NCBI GenBank assembly: GCA_902787595.1
Contig: CADAHD010000046.1
Coordinates: 1-10,846 of the forward strand
Direction of reading: 5' to 3'
Source: an uncultured Lachnospiraceae bacterium
Lineage (GTDB): Bacteria > Bacillota_A > Clostridia > Lachnospirales > Lachnospiraceae
DNA length: 10,846 bases
The stretch's first letter is position 1. Every line of letters begins with the position of its first letter. The notes beneath the pieces were generated by a model that had not been told where the DNA came from, searched no databases, and saw nothing but the letters and a program-made list of their open reading frames with translations. Both the position numbers and the translations under genes were made by a program. Below are positions 1 through 6,635 of this stretch, piece after piece.

Positions 1-888
1 TACCTTAAGTCCCAGAGCTTTGCAGTGGTTCTCGATGATGGGATCAAGCTCTTCAACTACTACCAGACGGTCAACGGATGCTGCGAAATCCTTTATAAGC
101 TGTACGGGCAGGGGATTTACCATACCCAGTTTGAGCACGGATACGCTGTCTCCGAAGATCTCCTTCACATACTGATAGCTGGTGGAAGAAGTGATGATGC
201 CCAGTTCCCTGCCGCCCTTTTCCACGCGGTTTATCTTTGCGCTCTCCGCCCAGGCGGTCAGCTTTCTGGTGCGCTCCTCTACAAAAGGATGACGCTTGAT
301 GGCGTTGCCCGGCATCATGACATATTTGGGAATGTTCTTCTCATAAGCCTTTCTTTCGGGAACAACGCGCTCGGAGGTCTCTACCACCGACTGTGAATGC
401 GCCACTCTGGTGCACATCTTTATGATCACGGGAGTGTCGTACTCCTCGGATAACTCATAAGCGATCTTTACGAATTCAAGGCTCTCTGCCGAATCCGAAG
501 GCTCCAGCATGGGCACCTTTGCAGCTATCGCATGATGTCTGGAATCCTGCTCATTCTGTGAAGAATGCATTCCGGGATCGTCAGCCACGCCGATTATCAC
601 GCCGCCGTTCACTCCGGTGTAAGCCATGGTATATAAGGGATCCGCAGCCACATTGAGACCTACGTGCTTCATGCCGCAGAATACCCTCCTGCCTGCCAAG
701 GATGCTCCGAAAGCAGCCTCCATGGCCACTTTCTCATTGGGAGCCCATTCGCAGTATATATCATCATATTTTACCGCTTCCTCTGTGATCTCGGTACTGG
801 GCGTACCGGGGTAGCTTGATACAAAGCAGCAGCCTGCCTCATAGAGTCCGCGGGCAAAAGCCTTGTTGCCTAGCATTAGTTCTTTCAT
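1..888 (-). CDS. iorA: Indolepyruvate ferredoxin oxidoreductase, alpha subunit (5' part; cut by left edge)
   Basis: The first 296 codons read without a stop from an ATG at 888 to the window edge. The family oxidatively decarboxylates aryl pyruvates from aromatic amino acid transamination to aryl-acetyl-CoA, reducing ferredoxin, in the cytosol of anaerobes. Visible motifs are typical of the pyruvate-ferredoxin-oxidoreductase-like N-terminal domain: SYPGTPSTEI near residues 25-34, EWAPNEKVAMEAA near 47-59, and the IorA hallmark DDPGMHSSQNEQDSR near 103-117. The full protein is normally about 580-600 residues, so the thiamine-diphosphate domain and the C-terminal 4Fe-4S ferredoxin domain lie left of this window, as would an iorB partner. 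The start is supported by AAAGGA at 898-903, 9 nt upstream. It has its own promoter after the esterase gene, and its metabolic role does not match the surface-glycan theme of its neighbours. Family assignment is firm; the aryl-pyruvate substrate is known for the family, not seen here. Confidence 0.93.
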   Translation of the reverse strand, partial: MKELMLGNKAFARGLYEAGCCFVSSYPGTPSTEITEEAVKYDDIYCEWAPNEKVAMEAAFGASLAGRRVFCGMKHVGLNVAADPLYTMAYTGVNGGVIIGVADDPGMHSSQNEQDSRHHAIAAKVPMLEPSDSAESLEFVKIAYELSEEYDTPVIIKMCTRVAHSQSVVETSERVVPERKAYEKNIPKYVMMPGNAIKRHPFVEERTRKLTAWAESAKINRVEKGGRELGIITSSTSYQYVKEIFGDSVSVLKLGMVNPLPVQLIKDFAASVDRLVVVEELDPIIENHCKALGLKV

Positions 889-922
889 TAGCCTATGTCC
901 TTTCATTTAGATATTAAGTGAT

Positions 923-951
923 ATTCTATCATAGAGAATATAGTTTTACAA
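923..951 (-). promoter_or_regulatory. Sigma-A-like promoter of iorA
   Basis: On the minus strand, TTGTAA (946-951, 4/6 to consensus) and TAGAAT (923-928, 5/6) are separated by exactly 17 nt. Transcription would start near 915-917, giving a leader of about 27 nt that contains the AAAGGA ribosome site. The element lies just past the stop codon of the esterase, which supports iorA being transcribed on its own. Prediction from sequence only. Confidence 0.6.
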
Positions 952-956
952 AACTA
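941..956. promoter_or_regulatory. Perfect 7-bp dyad over the iorA -35 box (candidate operator)
   Basis: TAGTTTT (941-947) and AAAACTA (950-956) are perfect inverted copies around a 2-nt centre. The dyad covers the predicted -35 hexamer of the iorA promoter, a position where a dimeric regulator would block or alter polymerase binding. An A/T-rich palindrome of this size can occur by chance, and as a hairpin its 2-nt loop is too tight. No regulator gene is present in the window. Confidence 0.3.
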
Positions 957-959
957 ACT

Positions 960-1892
960 CTATAATTCCCATACTATGTGCAAAAAGCGCCCTATCTCCT
1001 TCCAGGCTTCCGTAGCCTCGGGATAAAGATTAAAGCCCATCTGGAAGATATGCCACATTCCCGGATATACATGAACCTTTACGCGCAGTCCGGCATAATG
1101 GGCCTTAGCTCCCACGGAGAGGGTATCATCCAGAAGCATCTCCATCTCCCCCACCTGCAAAAGCATTGGCGGGAAGCCGCGGTAATCCCCGTTCACCGGT
1201 GATATATAGGGATCCATGGGATCGTGGTCCGCATAATAGCCTTCCTTATATACCAGAGTCTTGCGGCTGCCTCCGAACACAGGATCCGCATCGTATTTTT
1301 CCTGATAGGAATCACCGCTCTTGGTCAGATCAGTCCAGGCGCTCATGGTGATAAAACCACCCGGCATGGGCATGCCGTGATCCTTAAGATAAAGTCCCAG
1401 CGCAAGTGAAAGCCCTCCGCCCGCGCTGTCGCCTGCCACCACTATATGTTCGGGCCTGTAATCATGTTCCAGCAGCCAGCGGTATGCTTCCGTTGCATCC
1501 TCAAGGGCTGCGGGATAGGGATGCTCCGGGGCCACGCGGTAATCGGGCGAGAGCACGTCGGCTCCTTCCCCCGCCTCTACATACATGGCCGCAGCATCGC
1601 GGTAAGTATTGTGAATGCGCCCGTAATAGCCGCCGCCATGAAGCTGCAGTATCACGCGCCTCTCATACATCGGAGAATACTGATCCGCCGGGCTTATCAT
1701 CTCCATGGTAAAATCCTCCATATCGATGATGGTACGGCGCAGATGCTCCGGGCAGCGCCATTCAGGCTCCAGGTCGCTCTTTATATTCTGCAGATTCCCG
1801 CTCTGGCGCAGCGGTCCTATCAAAGGCAGATGATTGGCTGCATTTACGATGCGCCGGGCTGTCTGTCCGCGGCGGCTGACGGTCTCCTCCAT
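960..1892 (-). CDS. Alpha/beta hydrolase, HSL (family IV) esterase
   Basis: A complete 310-residue carboxylic ester hydrolase of the hormone-sensitive-lipase family. The oxyanion motif HGGG is at residues 85-88, followed by DYRVAPEHPYPAALED, the family signature near 117-132. The nucleophile elbow is GDSAGG with Ser156, and the catalytic His281 sits in GMWHIF. The acid position aligns with Glu251 in GEMEMLLDD rather than the usual Asp, a variant that as I recall occurs in some family IV members. Residues 1-80 form the cap region. There is no signal peptide, so it should act in the cytosol on small acyl esters. The ATG is preceded by AGGGGA (1901-1906) at 8 nt. It lies 93 nt after the zinc-ribbon gene, with a palindromic repeat between, so it may be read through from that operon or transcribed separately. 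Substrate unknown. Confidence 0.88.
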   Translation of the reverse strand: MEETVSRRGQTARRIVNAANHLPLIGPLRQSGNLQNIKSDLEPEWRCPEHLRRTIIDMEDFTMEMISPADQYSPMYERRVILQLHGGGYYGRIHNTYRDAAAMYVEAGEGADVLSPDYRVAPEHPYPAALEDATEAYRWLLEHDYRPEHIVVAGDSAGGGLSLALGLYLKDHGMPMPGGFITMSAWTDLTKSGDSYQEKYDADPVFGGSRKTLVYKEGYYADHDPMDPYISPVNGDYRGFPPMLLQVGEMEMLLDDTLSVGAKAHYAGLRVKVHVYPGMWHIFQMGFNLYPEATEAWKEIGRFLHIVWEL

Positions 1893-1918
1893 AATCGTAA
1901 TCCCCTATAACTGTGAAA

Positions 1919-1987
1919 AGATTCTTCGTCGCTACGCTCCTCAGAATGACAGGTGGGTGTCATCCTGAGCGTCAGCGAAGGATCTTT
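1919..1987. repeat. Intergenic palindromic repeat (REP/MITE-like)
   Basis: Imperfect inverted arms at 1919-1951 and 1958-1987 flank a 6-nt loop (1952-1957). The inner stem TGACA/TGTCA is perfect and continues as CTGAG/CTCAG-type pairing with one mismatch; the outer ends AGATTCTT/AAGGATCT pair with one mismatch. From memory, this type of element, with cores such as TCATCCTGAGCG and GAAGGATCT, recurs in intergenic regions of many unrelated bacterial genomes; its mobility mechanism is not established to my knowledge. It fills the gap between the zinc-ribbon gene and the esterase, and the last codon of the former (TAA at 1986-1988) touches the repeat edge. The RNA hairpin could attenuate transcription or protect the upstream mRNA, but only a short T stretch follows on the minus strand, so it is not a clear intrinsic terminator. 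Confidence 0.8.
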
Positions 1988-2681
1988 ATACATGAAATCT
2001 TCTTTTTAACTCTCTCTTCACCGAACGCTCACCCAAAAACAGGGTTCCCAGGAAATAAAGTCCCGATACGACGACGCATATTATCGGCAGTATCAGGCTG
2101 CTCTCCTTTGCCGCTATATCCCAGATTATTATTATCACGCTGCATACTCCCAGAAACAGCAGCAGCAGGGTATAGCTCCACCAGCGGCTGCGGTTGAGCA
2201 TCATCAGAAAGAATACTATGCCATCGCCGAAAAGTATAACTCCGGGAATGGCCCATTGAAGCGCCCAGCCGTAATTTCCCGTATACCGGTCTATCAGATA
2301 CAGTATTATCATGGATGTGAACATCTGCAGCCACACCTTTAGCGCAAAGCCCGAATCATGGCTTACCCAGTACAGAAGGAAAAGATATCCGTATACAAAA
2401 GCCGCTCCGGTTATGGCCGACCAGTACACAGTGGGCGTGGTGTAATGATTTATGACTATCAGTATCGCCTCGCTGCCGATAAAGGTAAAAAGTATCAGGC
2501 GCAGCCAGAAACGCACCAGTCTCTGACGGCGCTGCGCATTCGGATAAGGCGCTCCGCTGCCGTAACGCATGCGTGTTAAGTTCTGCTGTTCTTCATCCAT
2601 TTCCTCGGTAACGCAATGGCACAAAGGACAGGTTTCGTAATCCTGAAGAAGGCTTATGTTACACTGGGGGCATCTGACCAT
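1986..2681 (-). CDS. Zinc-ribbon protein with six transmembrane segments (DUF6320-like)
   Basis: A 231-residue protein of unknown function. The N-terminus holds a zinc ribbon, CPQC at residues 4-7 and CPLC at 18-21, followed by an acidic, Glu/Gln-rich linker. Six hydrophobic segments follow, near 58-79, 86-106, 113-131, 139-162, 168-189 and 196-216, and the tail is basic (KRELKRRFHV), consistent with a cytoplasmic C-terminus and cytoplasmic zinc ribbon. The layout fits what I recall as DUF6320, often found beside condensation-type acyltransferases in Clostridia; a profile search is needed to confirm this. A longer frame opens at an ATG at 2714, but I chose the ATG at 2681 because AAGGAGG (2688-2694) lies 6 nt before it and the extra 11 residues are only a basic run. 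It overlaps the acyltransferase gene by 23 nt, so the two are probably translationally coupled and may act together. Confidence 0.82.
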   Translation of the reverse strand: MVRCPQCNISLLQDYETCPLCHCVTEEMDEEQQNLTRMRYGSGAPYPNAQRRQRLVRFWLRLILFTFIGSEAILIVINHYTTPTVYWSAITGAAFVYGYLFLLYWVSHDSGFALKVWLQMFTSMIILYLIDRYTGNYGWALQWAIPGVILFGDGIVFFLMMLNRSRWWSYTLLLLFLGVCSVIIIIWDIAAKESSLILPIICVVVSGLYFLGTLFLGERSVKRELKRRFHV

Positions 2682-4029
2682 CTTCTTCCTCCTTCCCCTC
2701 TTCCGGCGCTGCATCGTCTTCTTTCTTTTCGGACTCCGGAGCTCCGAGATACTCGTTTGTCTCCAGCGCAGCCTCTACTCCGTCCTTCGCTATGGACTGG
2801 AAAAATCTCTTCTGTATCGAAACATCCGTCAGACAGCTGGTAAAAGTAACTACAAGCGTGCCGTTATAAGAAACTATGGCCGCCTTGATATTCTGTCCGC
2901 GGCTCATCGAGAGCATGGCATAAAAATGCTCAATATACTTCTTATACGGCTCCTTTACCTCCACATTTCCCACATTTGTCATGGTAGATGTGGCTGTATC
3001 AGCCGATAACATATATACATATTTGATCGCGATATTTTTAATGAAAACAGGGATGGGCCGCAGGAAACGGTTCTGCTCATTGGAAACATTATAGGACAGT
3101 ATATTGTCCAGATTCTTCGGATCCATCTGTTCCCTTAAGCTGTCCGCCGCTATCTTAAGCACTTCCTCGCGGCTGTAGCTGTCCTTTGTGGGCATAAATT
3201 TCGACGCTATGATCACAAAGAAATTCTTCATGGTATGCGATTCATAACGGCTGCGCAGATCCACGGGCACGCAGCAGCTGACAGGCAGTTTGGACGTGCC
3301 GCCTTTTAAATATTCCTTATAGATGGAATACACATAATTACCCACAAGATACTGGTTTATGGTAAGACCGTACTTCTTTGCAGCCGCCTTCAGCTCATCG
3401 ACCTTAAAGTAGCCGTGTATGACATTCAGCTCGCCTTTGGGCCGCCTTTCGCCCTTGATGACAAGCGCCTTTTTTGATCCGTACGCCGTATCATGGCTGG
3501 CGCCCTTCTTATAATTCTTAAGGTAGCTGTCTTCCATATCCATAAATATGCCGGAGCTTATCCTGTCTTTTTCGCCCGCATATTCTTCGGGATGCGCCAG
3601 CCTCAGATACTGATATGCCAGCTCTTTTAAGAACACCAGTCCGCCGTAGCCGTCGGTCAATGCATGGAATACTTCCAGATTTATGCGCTTTTTATAATAG
3701 GTGACACGGAACATATAATGATTGTTGCGGCTCTTGTTGATATATGCCCCGGGATATAATTCTTCTTCTCTTACTTTGGGGACCGGGCGGTCGTTTTCTT
3801 CAAAATAATACCAGAACAGTCCCATGCGCAGACGCATGCGGAATATAAGGAACTGCGCAAGCACCTTTTCCAGCGCCTGCTGCAGAAGCTCACCGTTTAC
3901 ATCCTCCGTAAGGGATACGCTCTCACGATAAACGCTGGTCATGCCGTCGGTGCTTATCACGGGAAATAGGAGCGCCGTATTATCCAGTTTGGCCCATACG
4001 GGTATTTTTTTCTTTCCTTTCACTGCCAA
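2659..4029 (-). CDS. Condensation-fold acyltransferase (alcohol acetyltransferase-like), TTG start
   Basis: A 456-residue protein resembling the CoA-dependent acyltransferase/NRPS condensation superfamily (alcohol acetyltransferase, PapA5 type). The catalytic motif HxxxDG is visible as HALTDG at residues 122-127 (FHALTDGYGG), at the usual distance from the N-terminus. CCVPVDLRSRY (252-262) and TNVGNVEV (351-358) match the later conserved blocks. These enzymes move an acyl group from CoA or a carrier protein to a hydroxyl or amine. No carrier protein or adenylation domain is nearby, so a stand-alone role is likely. The last 27 residues are a charged, mostly acidic tail, and their codons also carry the ribosome site and start of the next gene. 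Start: TTG at 4027-4029, with AGGAG 7 nt upstream; a GTG two codons later is spaced too far. It sits 27 nt after the SGNH hydrolase gene. Donor and acceptor unknown. Confidence 0.78.
   Translation of the reverse strand: MAVKGKKKIPVWAKLDNTALLFPVISTDGMTSVYRESVSLTEDVNGELLQQALEKVLAQFLIFRMRLRMGLFWYYFEENDRPVPKVREEELYPGAYINKSRNNHYMFRVTYYKKRINLEVFHALTDGYGGLVFLKELAYQYLRLAHPEEYAGEKDRISSGIFMDMEDSYLKNYKKGASHDTAYGSKKALVIKGERRPKGELNVIHGYFKVDELKAAAKKYGLTINQYLVGNYVYSIYKEYLKGGTSKLPVSCCVPVDLRSRYESHTMKNFFVIIASKFMPTKDSYSREEVLKIAADSLREQMDPKNLDNILSYNVSNEQNRFLRPIPVFIKNIAIKYVYMLSADTATSTMTNVGNVEVKEPYKKYIEHFYAMLSMSRGQNIKAAIVSYNGTLVVTFTSCLTDVSIQKRFFQSIAKDGVEAALETNEYLGAPESEKKEDDAAPEEGKEEEDGQMPPV
2688..2694 (-). promoter_or_regulatory. 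Ribosome binding site deciding the zinc-ribbon protein start
   Basis: AAGGAGG on the minus strand lies 6 nt before the ATG at 2681. It is inside the 3' coding region of the acyltransferase, where the same bases encode its acidic tail. It is the strongest ribosome site in this part of the window and argues against the in-frame ATG at 2714. Confidence 0.75.
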
Positions 4030-4036
4030 GTACTAA

Positions 4037-4041
4037 CTCCT
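4037..4041 (-). promoter_or_regulatory. Ribosome binding site supporting the TTG start of the acyltransferase
   Basis: AGGAG on the minus strand lies 7 nt before the TTG at 4029. No in-frame ATG is nearby, and the GTG at 4023 would be 13 nt away, so TTG is the best start. A TTG start usually lowers translation relative to ATG. Confidence 0.7.
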
Positions 4042-4056
4042 GTCATACATCATATC

Positions 4057-5319
4057 TTACGCCGGCGACGAAATAAAAACCGCAAGCAGATCAAAAGAAG
4101 CTGCTCCGTCTTTGCTCTCAGACTTAAGCCAGGCGGGACCTCCCGTGGACGTTTCGCCCATCTTCCATCCCAGCTCATCCGGTGCGCCTATGATGCGTAT
4201 CTTAAGCTCATGCTCTGCGGCCACAGGCGTCACATCCTTATGCTTTGCAAGAGCATTCGCAGCATTCTCATAACGGGCGGGACTTAGATCCCTGCAGGTC
4301 TGATCCGTCACGACCCTGCCGTGATGAAGCACATTGACCACCGAAAGACAATCGCCCCAGTCCTGATCAAAATTGGAATCCAGGATTACGGCGTTCTCTT
4401 CATCGCCATCCACTATCGCCACGGCTATGGGCGCCGGGCGTCTTATCGTGCGCCTGAACTGTACCGCCGCCTCACTGCAGTTTATCTTAAATACTATCTC
4501 ATCCCCGGCTTTTTTGCCGCTCCAGCCTCCGCGGAAATGATCGGCCGGATATTCGGGTTCCTTTGTATCTTTCTCAAAGCCCTTTAACTGTGCATCAATA
4601 TCCTTATGCTGCAGAAGCTCTGCCGCCTCCCAGGCATTGGCAGAAAGCGGAGAAGGGACAGGCGCTGCCGCCGCGGTCTCCTCCTCTTCCAATACAGCAG
4701 AGAGAAAATCCGTCACCATATCCGCTATCATCCCATGGCCTTTGTCGTTGGGATGCAGCATGTCCTGCGTAAAATCCGCTGCTGTAAGCAGTCCGTCCTT
4801 AAGCTTCGCATACATGCTGTTTACGCAGCTTATGCAGGGCAGACCGTAATGTCTGCCGATCTTAAGATGCTGCTGCTGCGCGGATATGCCGCTGTCGTAC
4901 TGGACAAAGTGCAGCAGCACAACGGCAGGCTGTGAGGGACTCAAAAGCAAGTGTCTTATAAGACCTTCGTAAGTCTCTATGTAATGATCGTCTGCCGGAT
5001 CGTTCACCGTAAAATCCACAAATACCACATCCGGCTTGTGAGAGAGCACATCCCTCTCCACCCTGGCGCAGCCGTAGTCGGATCCAGTGCCTCCTATCCC
5101 GGCATTGAGATAGCTTATCCCGCTGTCCGGAAAGGTCCTGACCCACCAGTCATGTATGCGTTTTGCATAACATTTATCATGGGAAGTGGAAGAATATCCC
5201 TCGGTGATCGAGCCGCCTATAAACGCCACGCAGAGTTTCTCTCCCCTGAGCGCCCCGGACATGGCCCTTTTAAGCCTTGCATGATCTCCTGAATTTACAA
5301 GCGGATCGTATTTATCCAT
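4057..5319 (-). CDS. SGNH/GDSL hydrolase family protein with C-terminal accessory domain
   Basis: A complete 420-residue protein. The N-terminal 210 residues carry all SGNH blocks: block I GGSIT with nucleophile Ser37, block II AGIGGTGS with Gly76/77 near the oxyanion hole, block III FTVND with Asn106, and block V DMLHPNDKGH with Asp186 and His189. These enzymes hydrolyse or transfer esters, often acetyl groups on sugars or lipids. After an Ala/Pro-rich linker (about 215-230), residues 240-420 form a second region with alternating polar and hydrophobic stretches, probably a beta-rich domain I cannot assign; it may bind a carbohydrate or lipid ligand. The protein is about twice the size of a minimal SGNH hydrolase. 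No signal peptide or lipobox is present, so a cytosolic site is likely. GAGG at 5330-5333 precedes the ATG by 10 nt. It is 22 nt after the GT4 gene in the same operon. Confidence 0.87.
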   Translation of the reverse strand: MDKYDPLVNSGDHARLKRAMSGALRGEKLCVAFIGGSITEGYSSTSHDKCYAKRIHDWWVRTFPDSGISYLNAGIGGTGSDYGCARVERDVLSHKPDVVFVDFTVNDPADDHYIETYEGLIRHLLLSPSQPAVVLLHFVQYDSGISAQQQHLKIGRHYGLPCISCVNSMYAKLKDGLLTAADFTQDMLHPNDKGHGMIADMVTDFLSAVLEEEETAAAAPVPSPLSANAWEAAELLQHKDIDAQLKGFEKDTKEPEYPADHFRGGWSGKKAGDEIVFKINCSEAAVQFRRTIRRPAPIAVAIVDGDEENAVILDSNFDQDWGDCLSVVNVLHHGRVVTDQTCRDLSPARYENAANALAKHKDVTPVAAEHELKIRIIGAPDELGWKMGETSTGGPAWLKSESKDGAASFDLLAVFISSPA

Positions 5320-5341
5320 CCTGCAGCTACCTCTTAATCCT

Positions 5342-6532
5342 TTATTCGCTTACTATGGCGTTAAATGCCTCAACATTCTTCTTCTGATATTCTTTCATAA
5401 AACGCTCCGCGTTCCGCGAAAGCTCCAGGGCTTTTTCATCATCTTCAAGCAGCTCGATGATGGCGTCGGCAAAAGCTTCATCATCATCCGCAACCTTTGC
5501 GATCGGGAAATCCGAACGCAGGCCGCGCACGCCTATCTCATGCGTTACCAGAGGCTTGGTATAGCTTAGGGCCTCTATGGTCTTGATATTGAGCCCCGTT
5601 CCGTAGCGCACGGGATTTATCACCACCCTGGCGTTCCTGTAGGCGTCGCCCACATCATCCACCACGCCCAGCTTCTCGTATTCGGGGCTGTCGGGTATAT
5701 GTTTGCAGATAGTGCCGGCTATCTGGAAATTGTATTCTGCTCCCTTTTTCTTAAGTATGGGCAGTATATTCTCGGTAAAATGCTTTATGCCTTCCCTGTT
5801 CACCACATAAAAACTGCCTATAAAAAGGATGTTCTTATTGGCTGCCACGCCGGCCTCCTTAAGAGGCATGTTCTCGCCTATGGTGCATACCTTTGTGGAA
5901 GAAGGCGCTATAGTCCGGAAAAAGTCCGCTTCCTCTTCCTGTATGGCCACGACCCAGTCCGCGCGGGCTAAAGCTTTGGCTTCTTCATCCTTTGTTACGG
6001 CAAATTCATAGTTCTTATAGCCCACGGCTTCGTACATCTGGCGCTTAAAGGTAAAGGCGTTATGTGTATCGATAACCTTTATAACGCCCTCCGGCGCAGA
6101 AAGCAGAGGTCGGGAATTAAAGATATATTCCACCCAGACCACATCATAATGGTGTTCTTTAAAGAAATCTCTCATGATGCCGTCAATGGCGGGATCGATC
6201 TTTTCGTCTATGGAGAAATATTTAAAAAGCCCCGGGATATGCAGGATCTCAAGCACTTTACGAACTTTGCGTTTGCAGAACACCGGAAAGCTTCTCTTTT
6301 TGTTCTCGATCACATGGAAATGCTCTTCCCCTATCCAGGCCTTTGTTTCGGCGGGATCTTCATTCGAATAGGTGTGCAGATAGAGATAATCCACCTCACA
6401 GCCGGCCTCTTTGGCCATATTTATTATATTATATACTCTTTTGCGGTTTCCCCTCTCTATGGGGATCACCACTGTCTCGGATATGAACAGTATCTTTTTT
6501 CCGGCCATATTCAGACTATAAACCCTTTCCAT
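5342..6532 (-). CDS. Glycosyltransferase family 4 (GT-B fold)
   Basis: A complete 396-residue enzyme and first gene of the leftward operon. The N-terminal Rossmann half begins KKILFISE (12-19), as in GT4 acceptor domains. The C-terminal donor half shows NILFIGSFYVVNREGI (234-249), the GxS turn of the family, and NPVRYGTGLNIKTIEALSY (306-324) followed by KPLV, the conserved nucleotide-sugar site with Lys317 and Glu320. It should transfer a sugar from a nucleotide-sugar donor at the cytosolic face of the membrane; there is no signal peptide or membrane segment. The donor and acceptor cannot be read. The start is uncertain: the ATG at 6532 has little ribosome-site support and lies about 9 nt from the predicted transcript start, while the in-frame ATG at 6508 (MAGKKILF) leaves a normal leader and a more typical N-terminus, though its AAAGGG is 14 nt away. 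Confidence 0.9.
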   Translation of the reverse strand: MERVYSLNMAGKKILFISETVVIPIERGNRKRVYNIINMAKEAGCEVDYLYLHTYSNEDPAETKAWIGEEHFHVIENKKRSFPVFCKRKVRKVLEILHIPGLFKYFSIDEKIDPAIDGIMRDFFKEHHYDVVWVEYIFNSRPLLSAPEGVIKVIDTHNAFTFKRQMYEAVGYKNYEFAVTKDEEAKALARADWVVAIQEEEADFFRTIAPSSTKVCTIGENMPLKEAGVAANKNILFIGSFYVVNREGIKHFTENILPILKKKGAEYNFQIAGTICKHIPDSPEYEKLGVVDDVGDAYRNARVVINPVRYGTGLNIKTIEALSYTKPLVTHEIGVRGLRSDFPIAKVADDDEAFADAIIELLEDDEKALELSRNAERFMKEYQKKNVEAFNAIVSE

Positions 6533-6547
6533 CTAAAAATCCGATTT

Positions 6548-6556
6548 ATTATACCA
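6548..6556 (-). promoter_or_regulatory. Extended -10 promoter of the leftward GT4 operon
   Basis: On the minus strand TGG precedes a perfect TATAAT (6548-6553), which forms an extended -10 element. A -35 is weak: ATGCAA at 6571-6576, 17 nt upstream, matches only 3/6, which is common when an extended -10 is present. Transcription would start near 6541, serving the GT4, SGNH hydrolase, acyltransferase and zinc-ribbon genes. Confidence 0.6.
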
Positions 6557-6606
6557 CATATTAAGCTTTTTTGCATACAATAGTGAAAGCTCACATCTGT
6601 GCAGTA

Positions 6607-6635
6607 TTGACTTTTTACTAATATAATGTCAAAAT
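6607..6635 (+). promoter_or_regulatory. Candidate promoter of the rightward operon
   Basis: TTGACT (6607-6612, 5/6) and CAAAAT (6630-6635, 4/6) are separated by 17 nt. A perfect TATAAT at 6622-6627 lies between them, but only 9 nt from TTGACT and with no good -35 at normal spacing. Either -10 could be used, so the exact start point is open. The transcript leader would be about 110-120 nt. Confidence 0.42.

Noticed and set aside
25..396. Plus-strand open frame of 123 codons at the left edge
   Set aside because: It is the shadow of iorA, whose minus-strand reading is continuous and carries family motifs.
1446..1910. Plus-strand open frame of 154 codons opposite the esterase
   Set aside because: The complementary strand encodes HGGG and GDSAGG motifs in frame; the plus-strand product is low-complexity with no recognisable domain.
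1919..1987. Palindrome as a classic intrinsic terminator
   Set aside because: Its stem is interrupted and no solid T-run follows on either strand, so a repeat element is the better call.
2682..2714. Longer start for the zinc-ribbon protein at 2714
   Set aside because: It adds only a basic run, has no good ribosome site, and AAGGAGG lies 6 nt before the ATG at 2681.
4021..4023. GTG at the third codon as start of the acyltransferase
   Set aside because: Its distance to AGGAG would be 13 nt, compared with 7 nt for the TTG.
6062..6583. Plus-strand open frame of 173 codons opposite the GT4 gene and the leftward promoter
   Set aside because: It is antisense to a well-supported glycosyltransferase, has no family motif, and runs across the intergenic promoter.
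6607..6627. TTGACT paired with the perfect TATAAT as one promoter
   Set aside because: The spacer is only 9 nt, far shorter than the 16-18 nt sigma-A needs.
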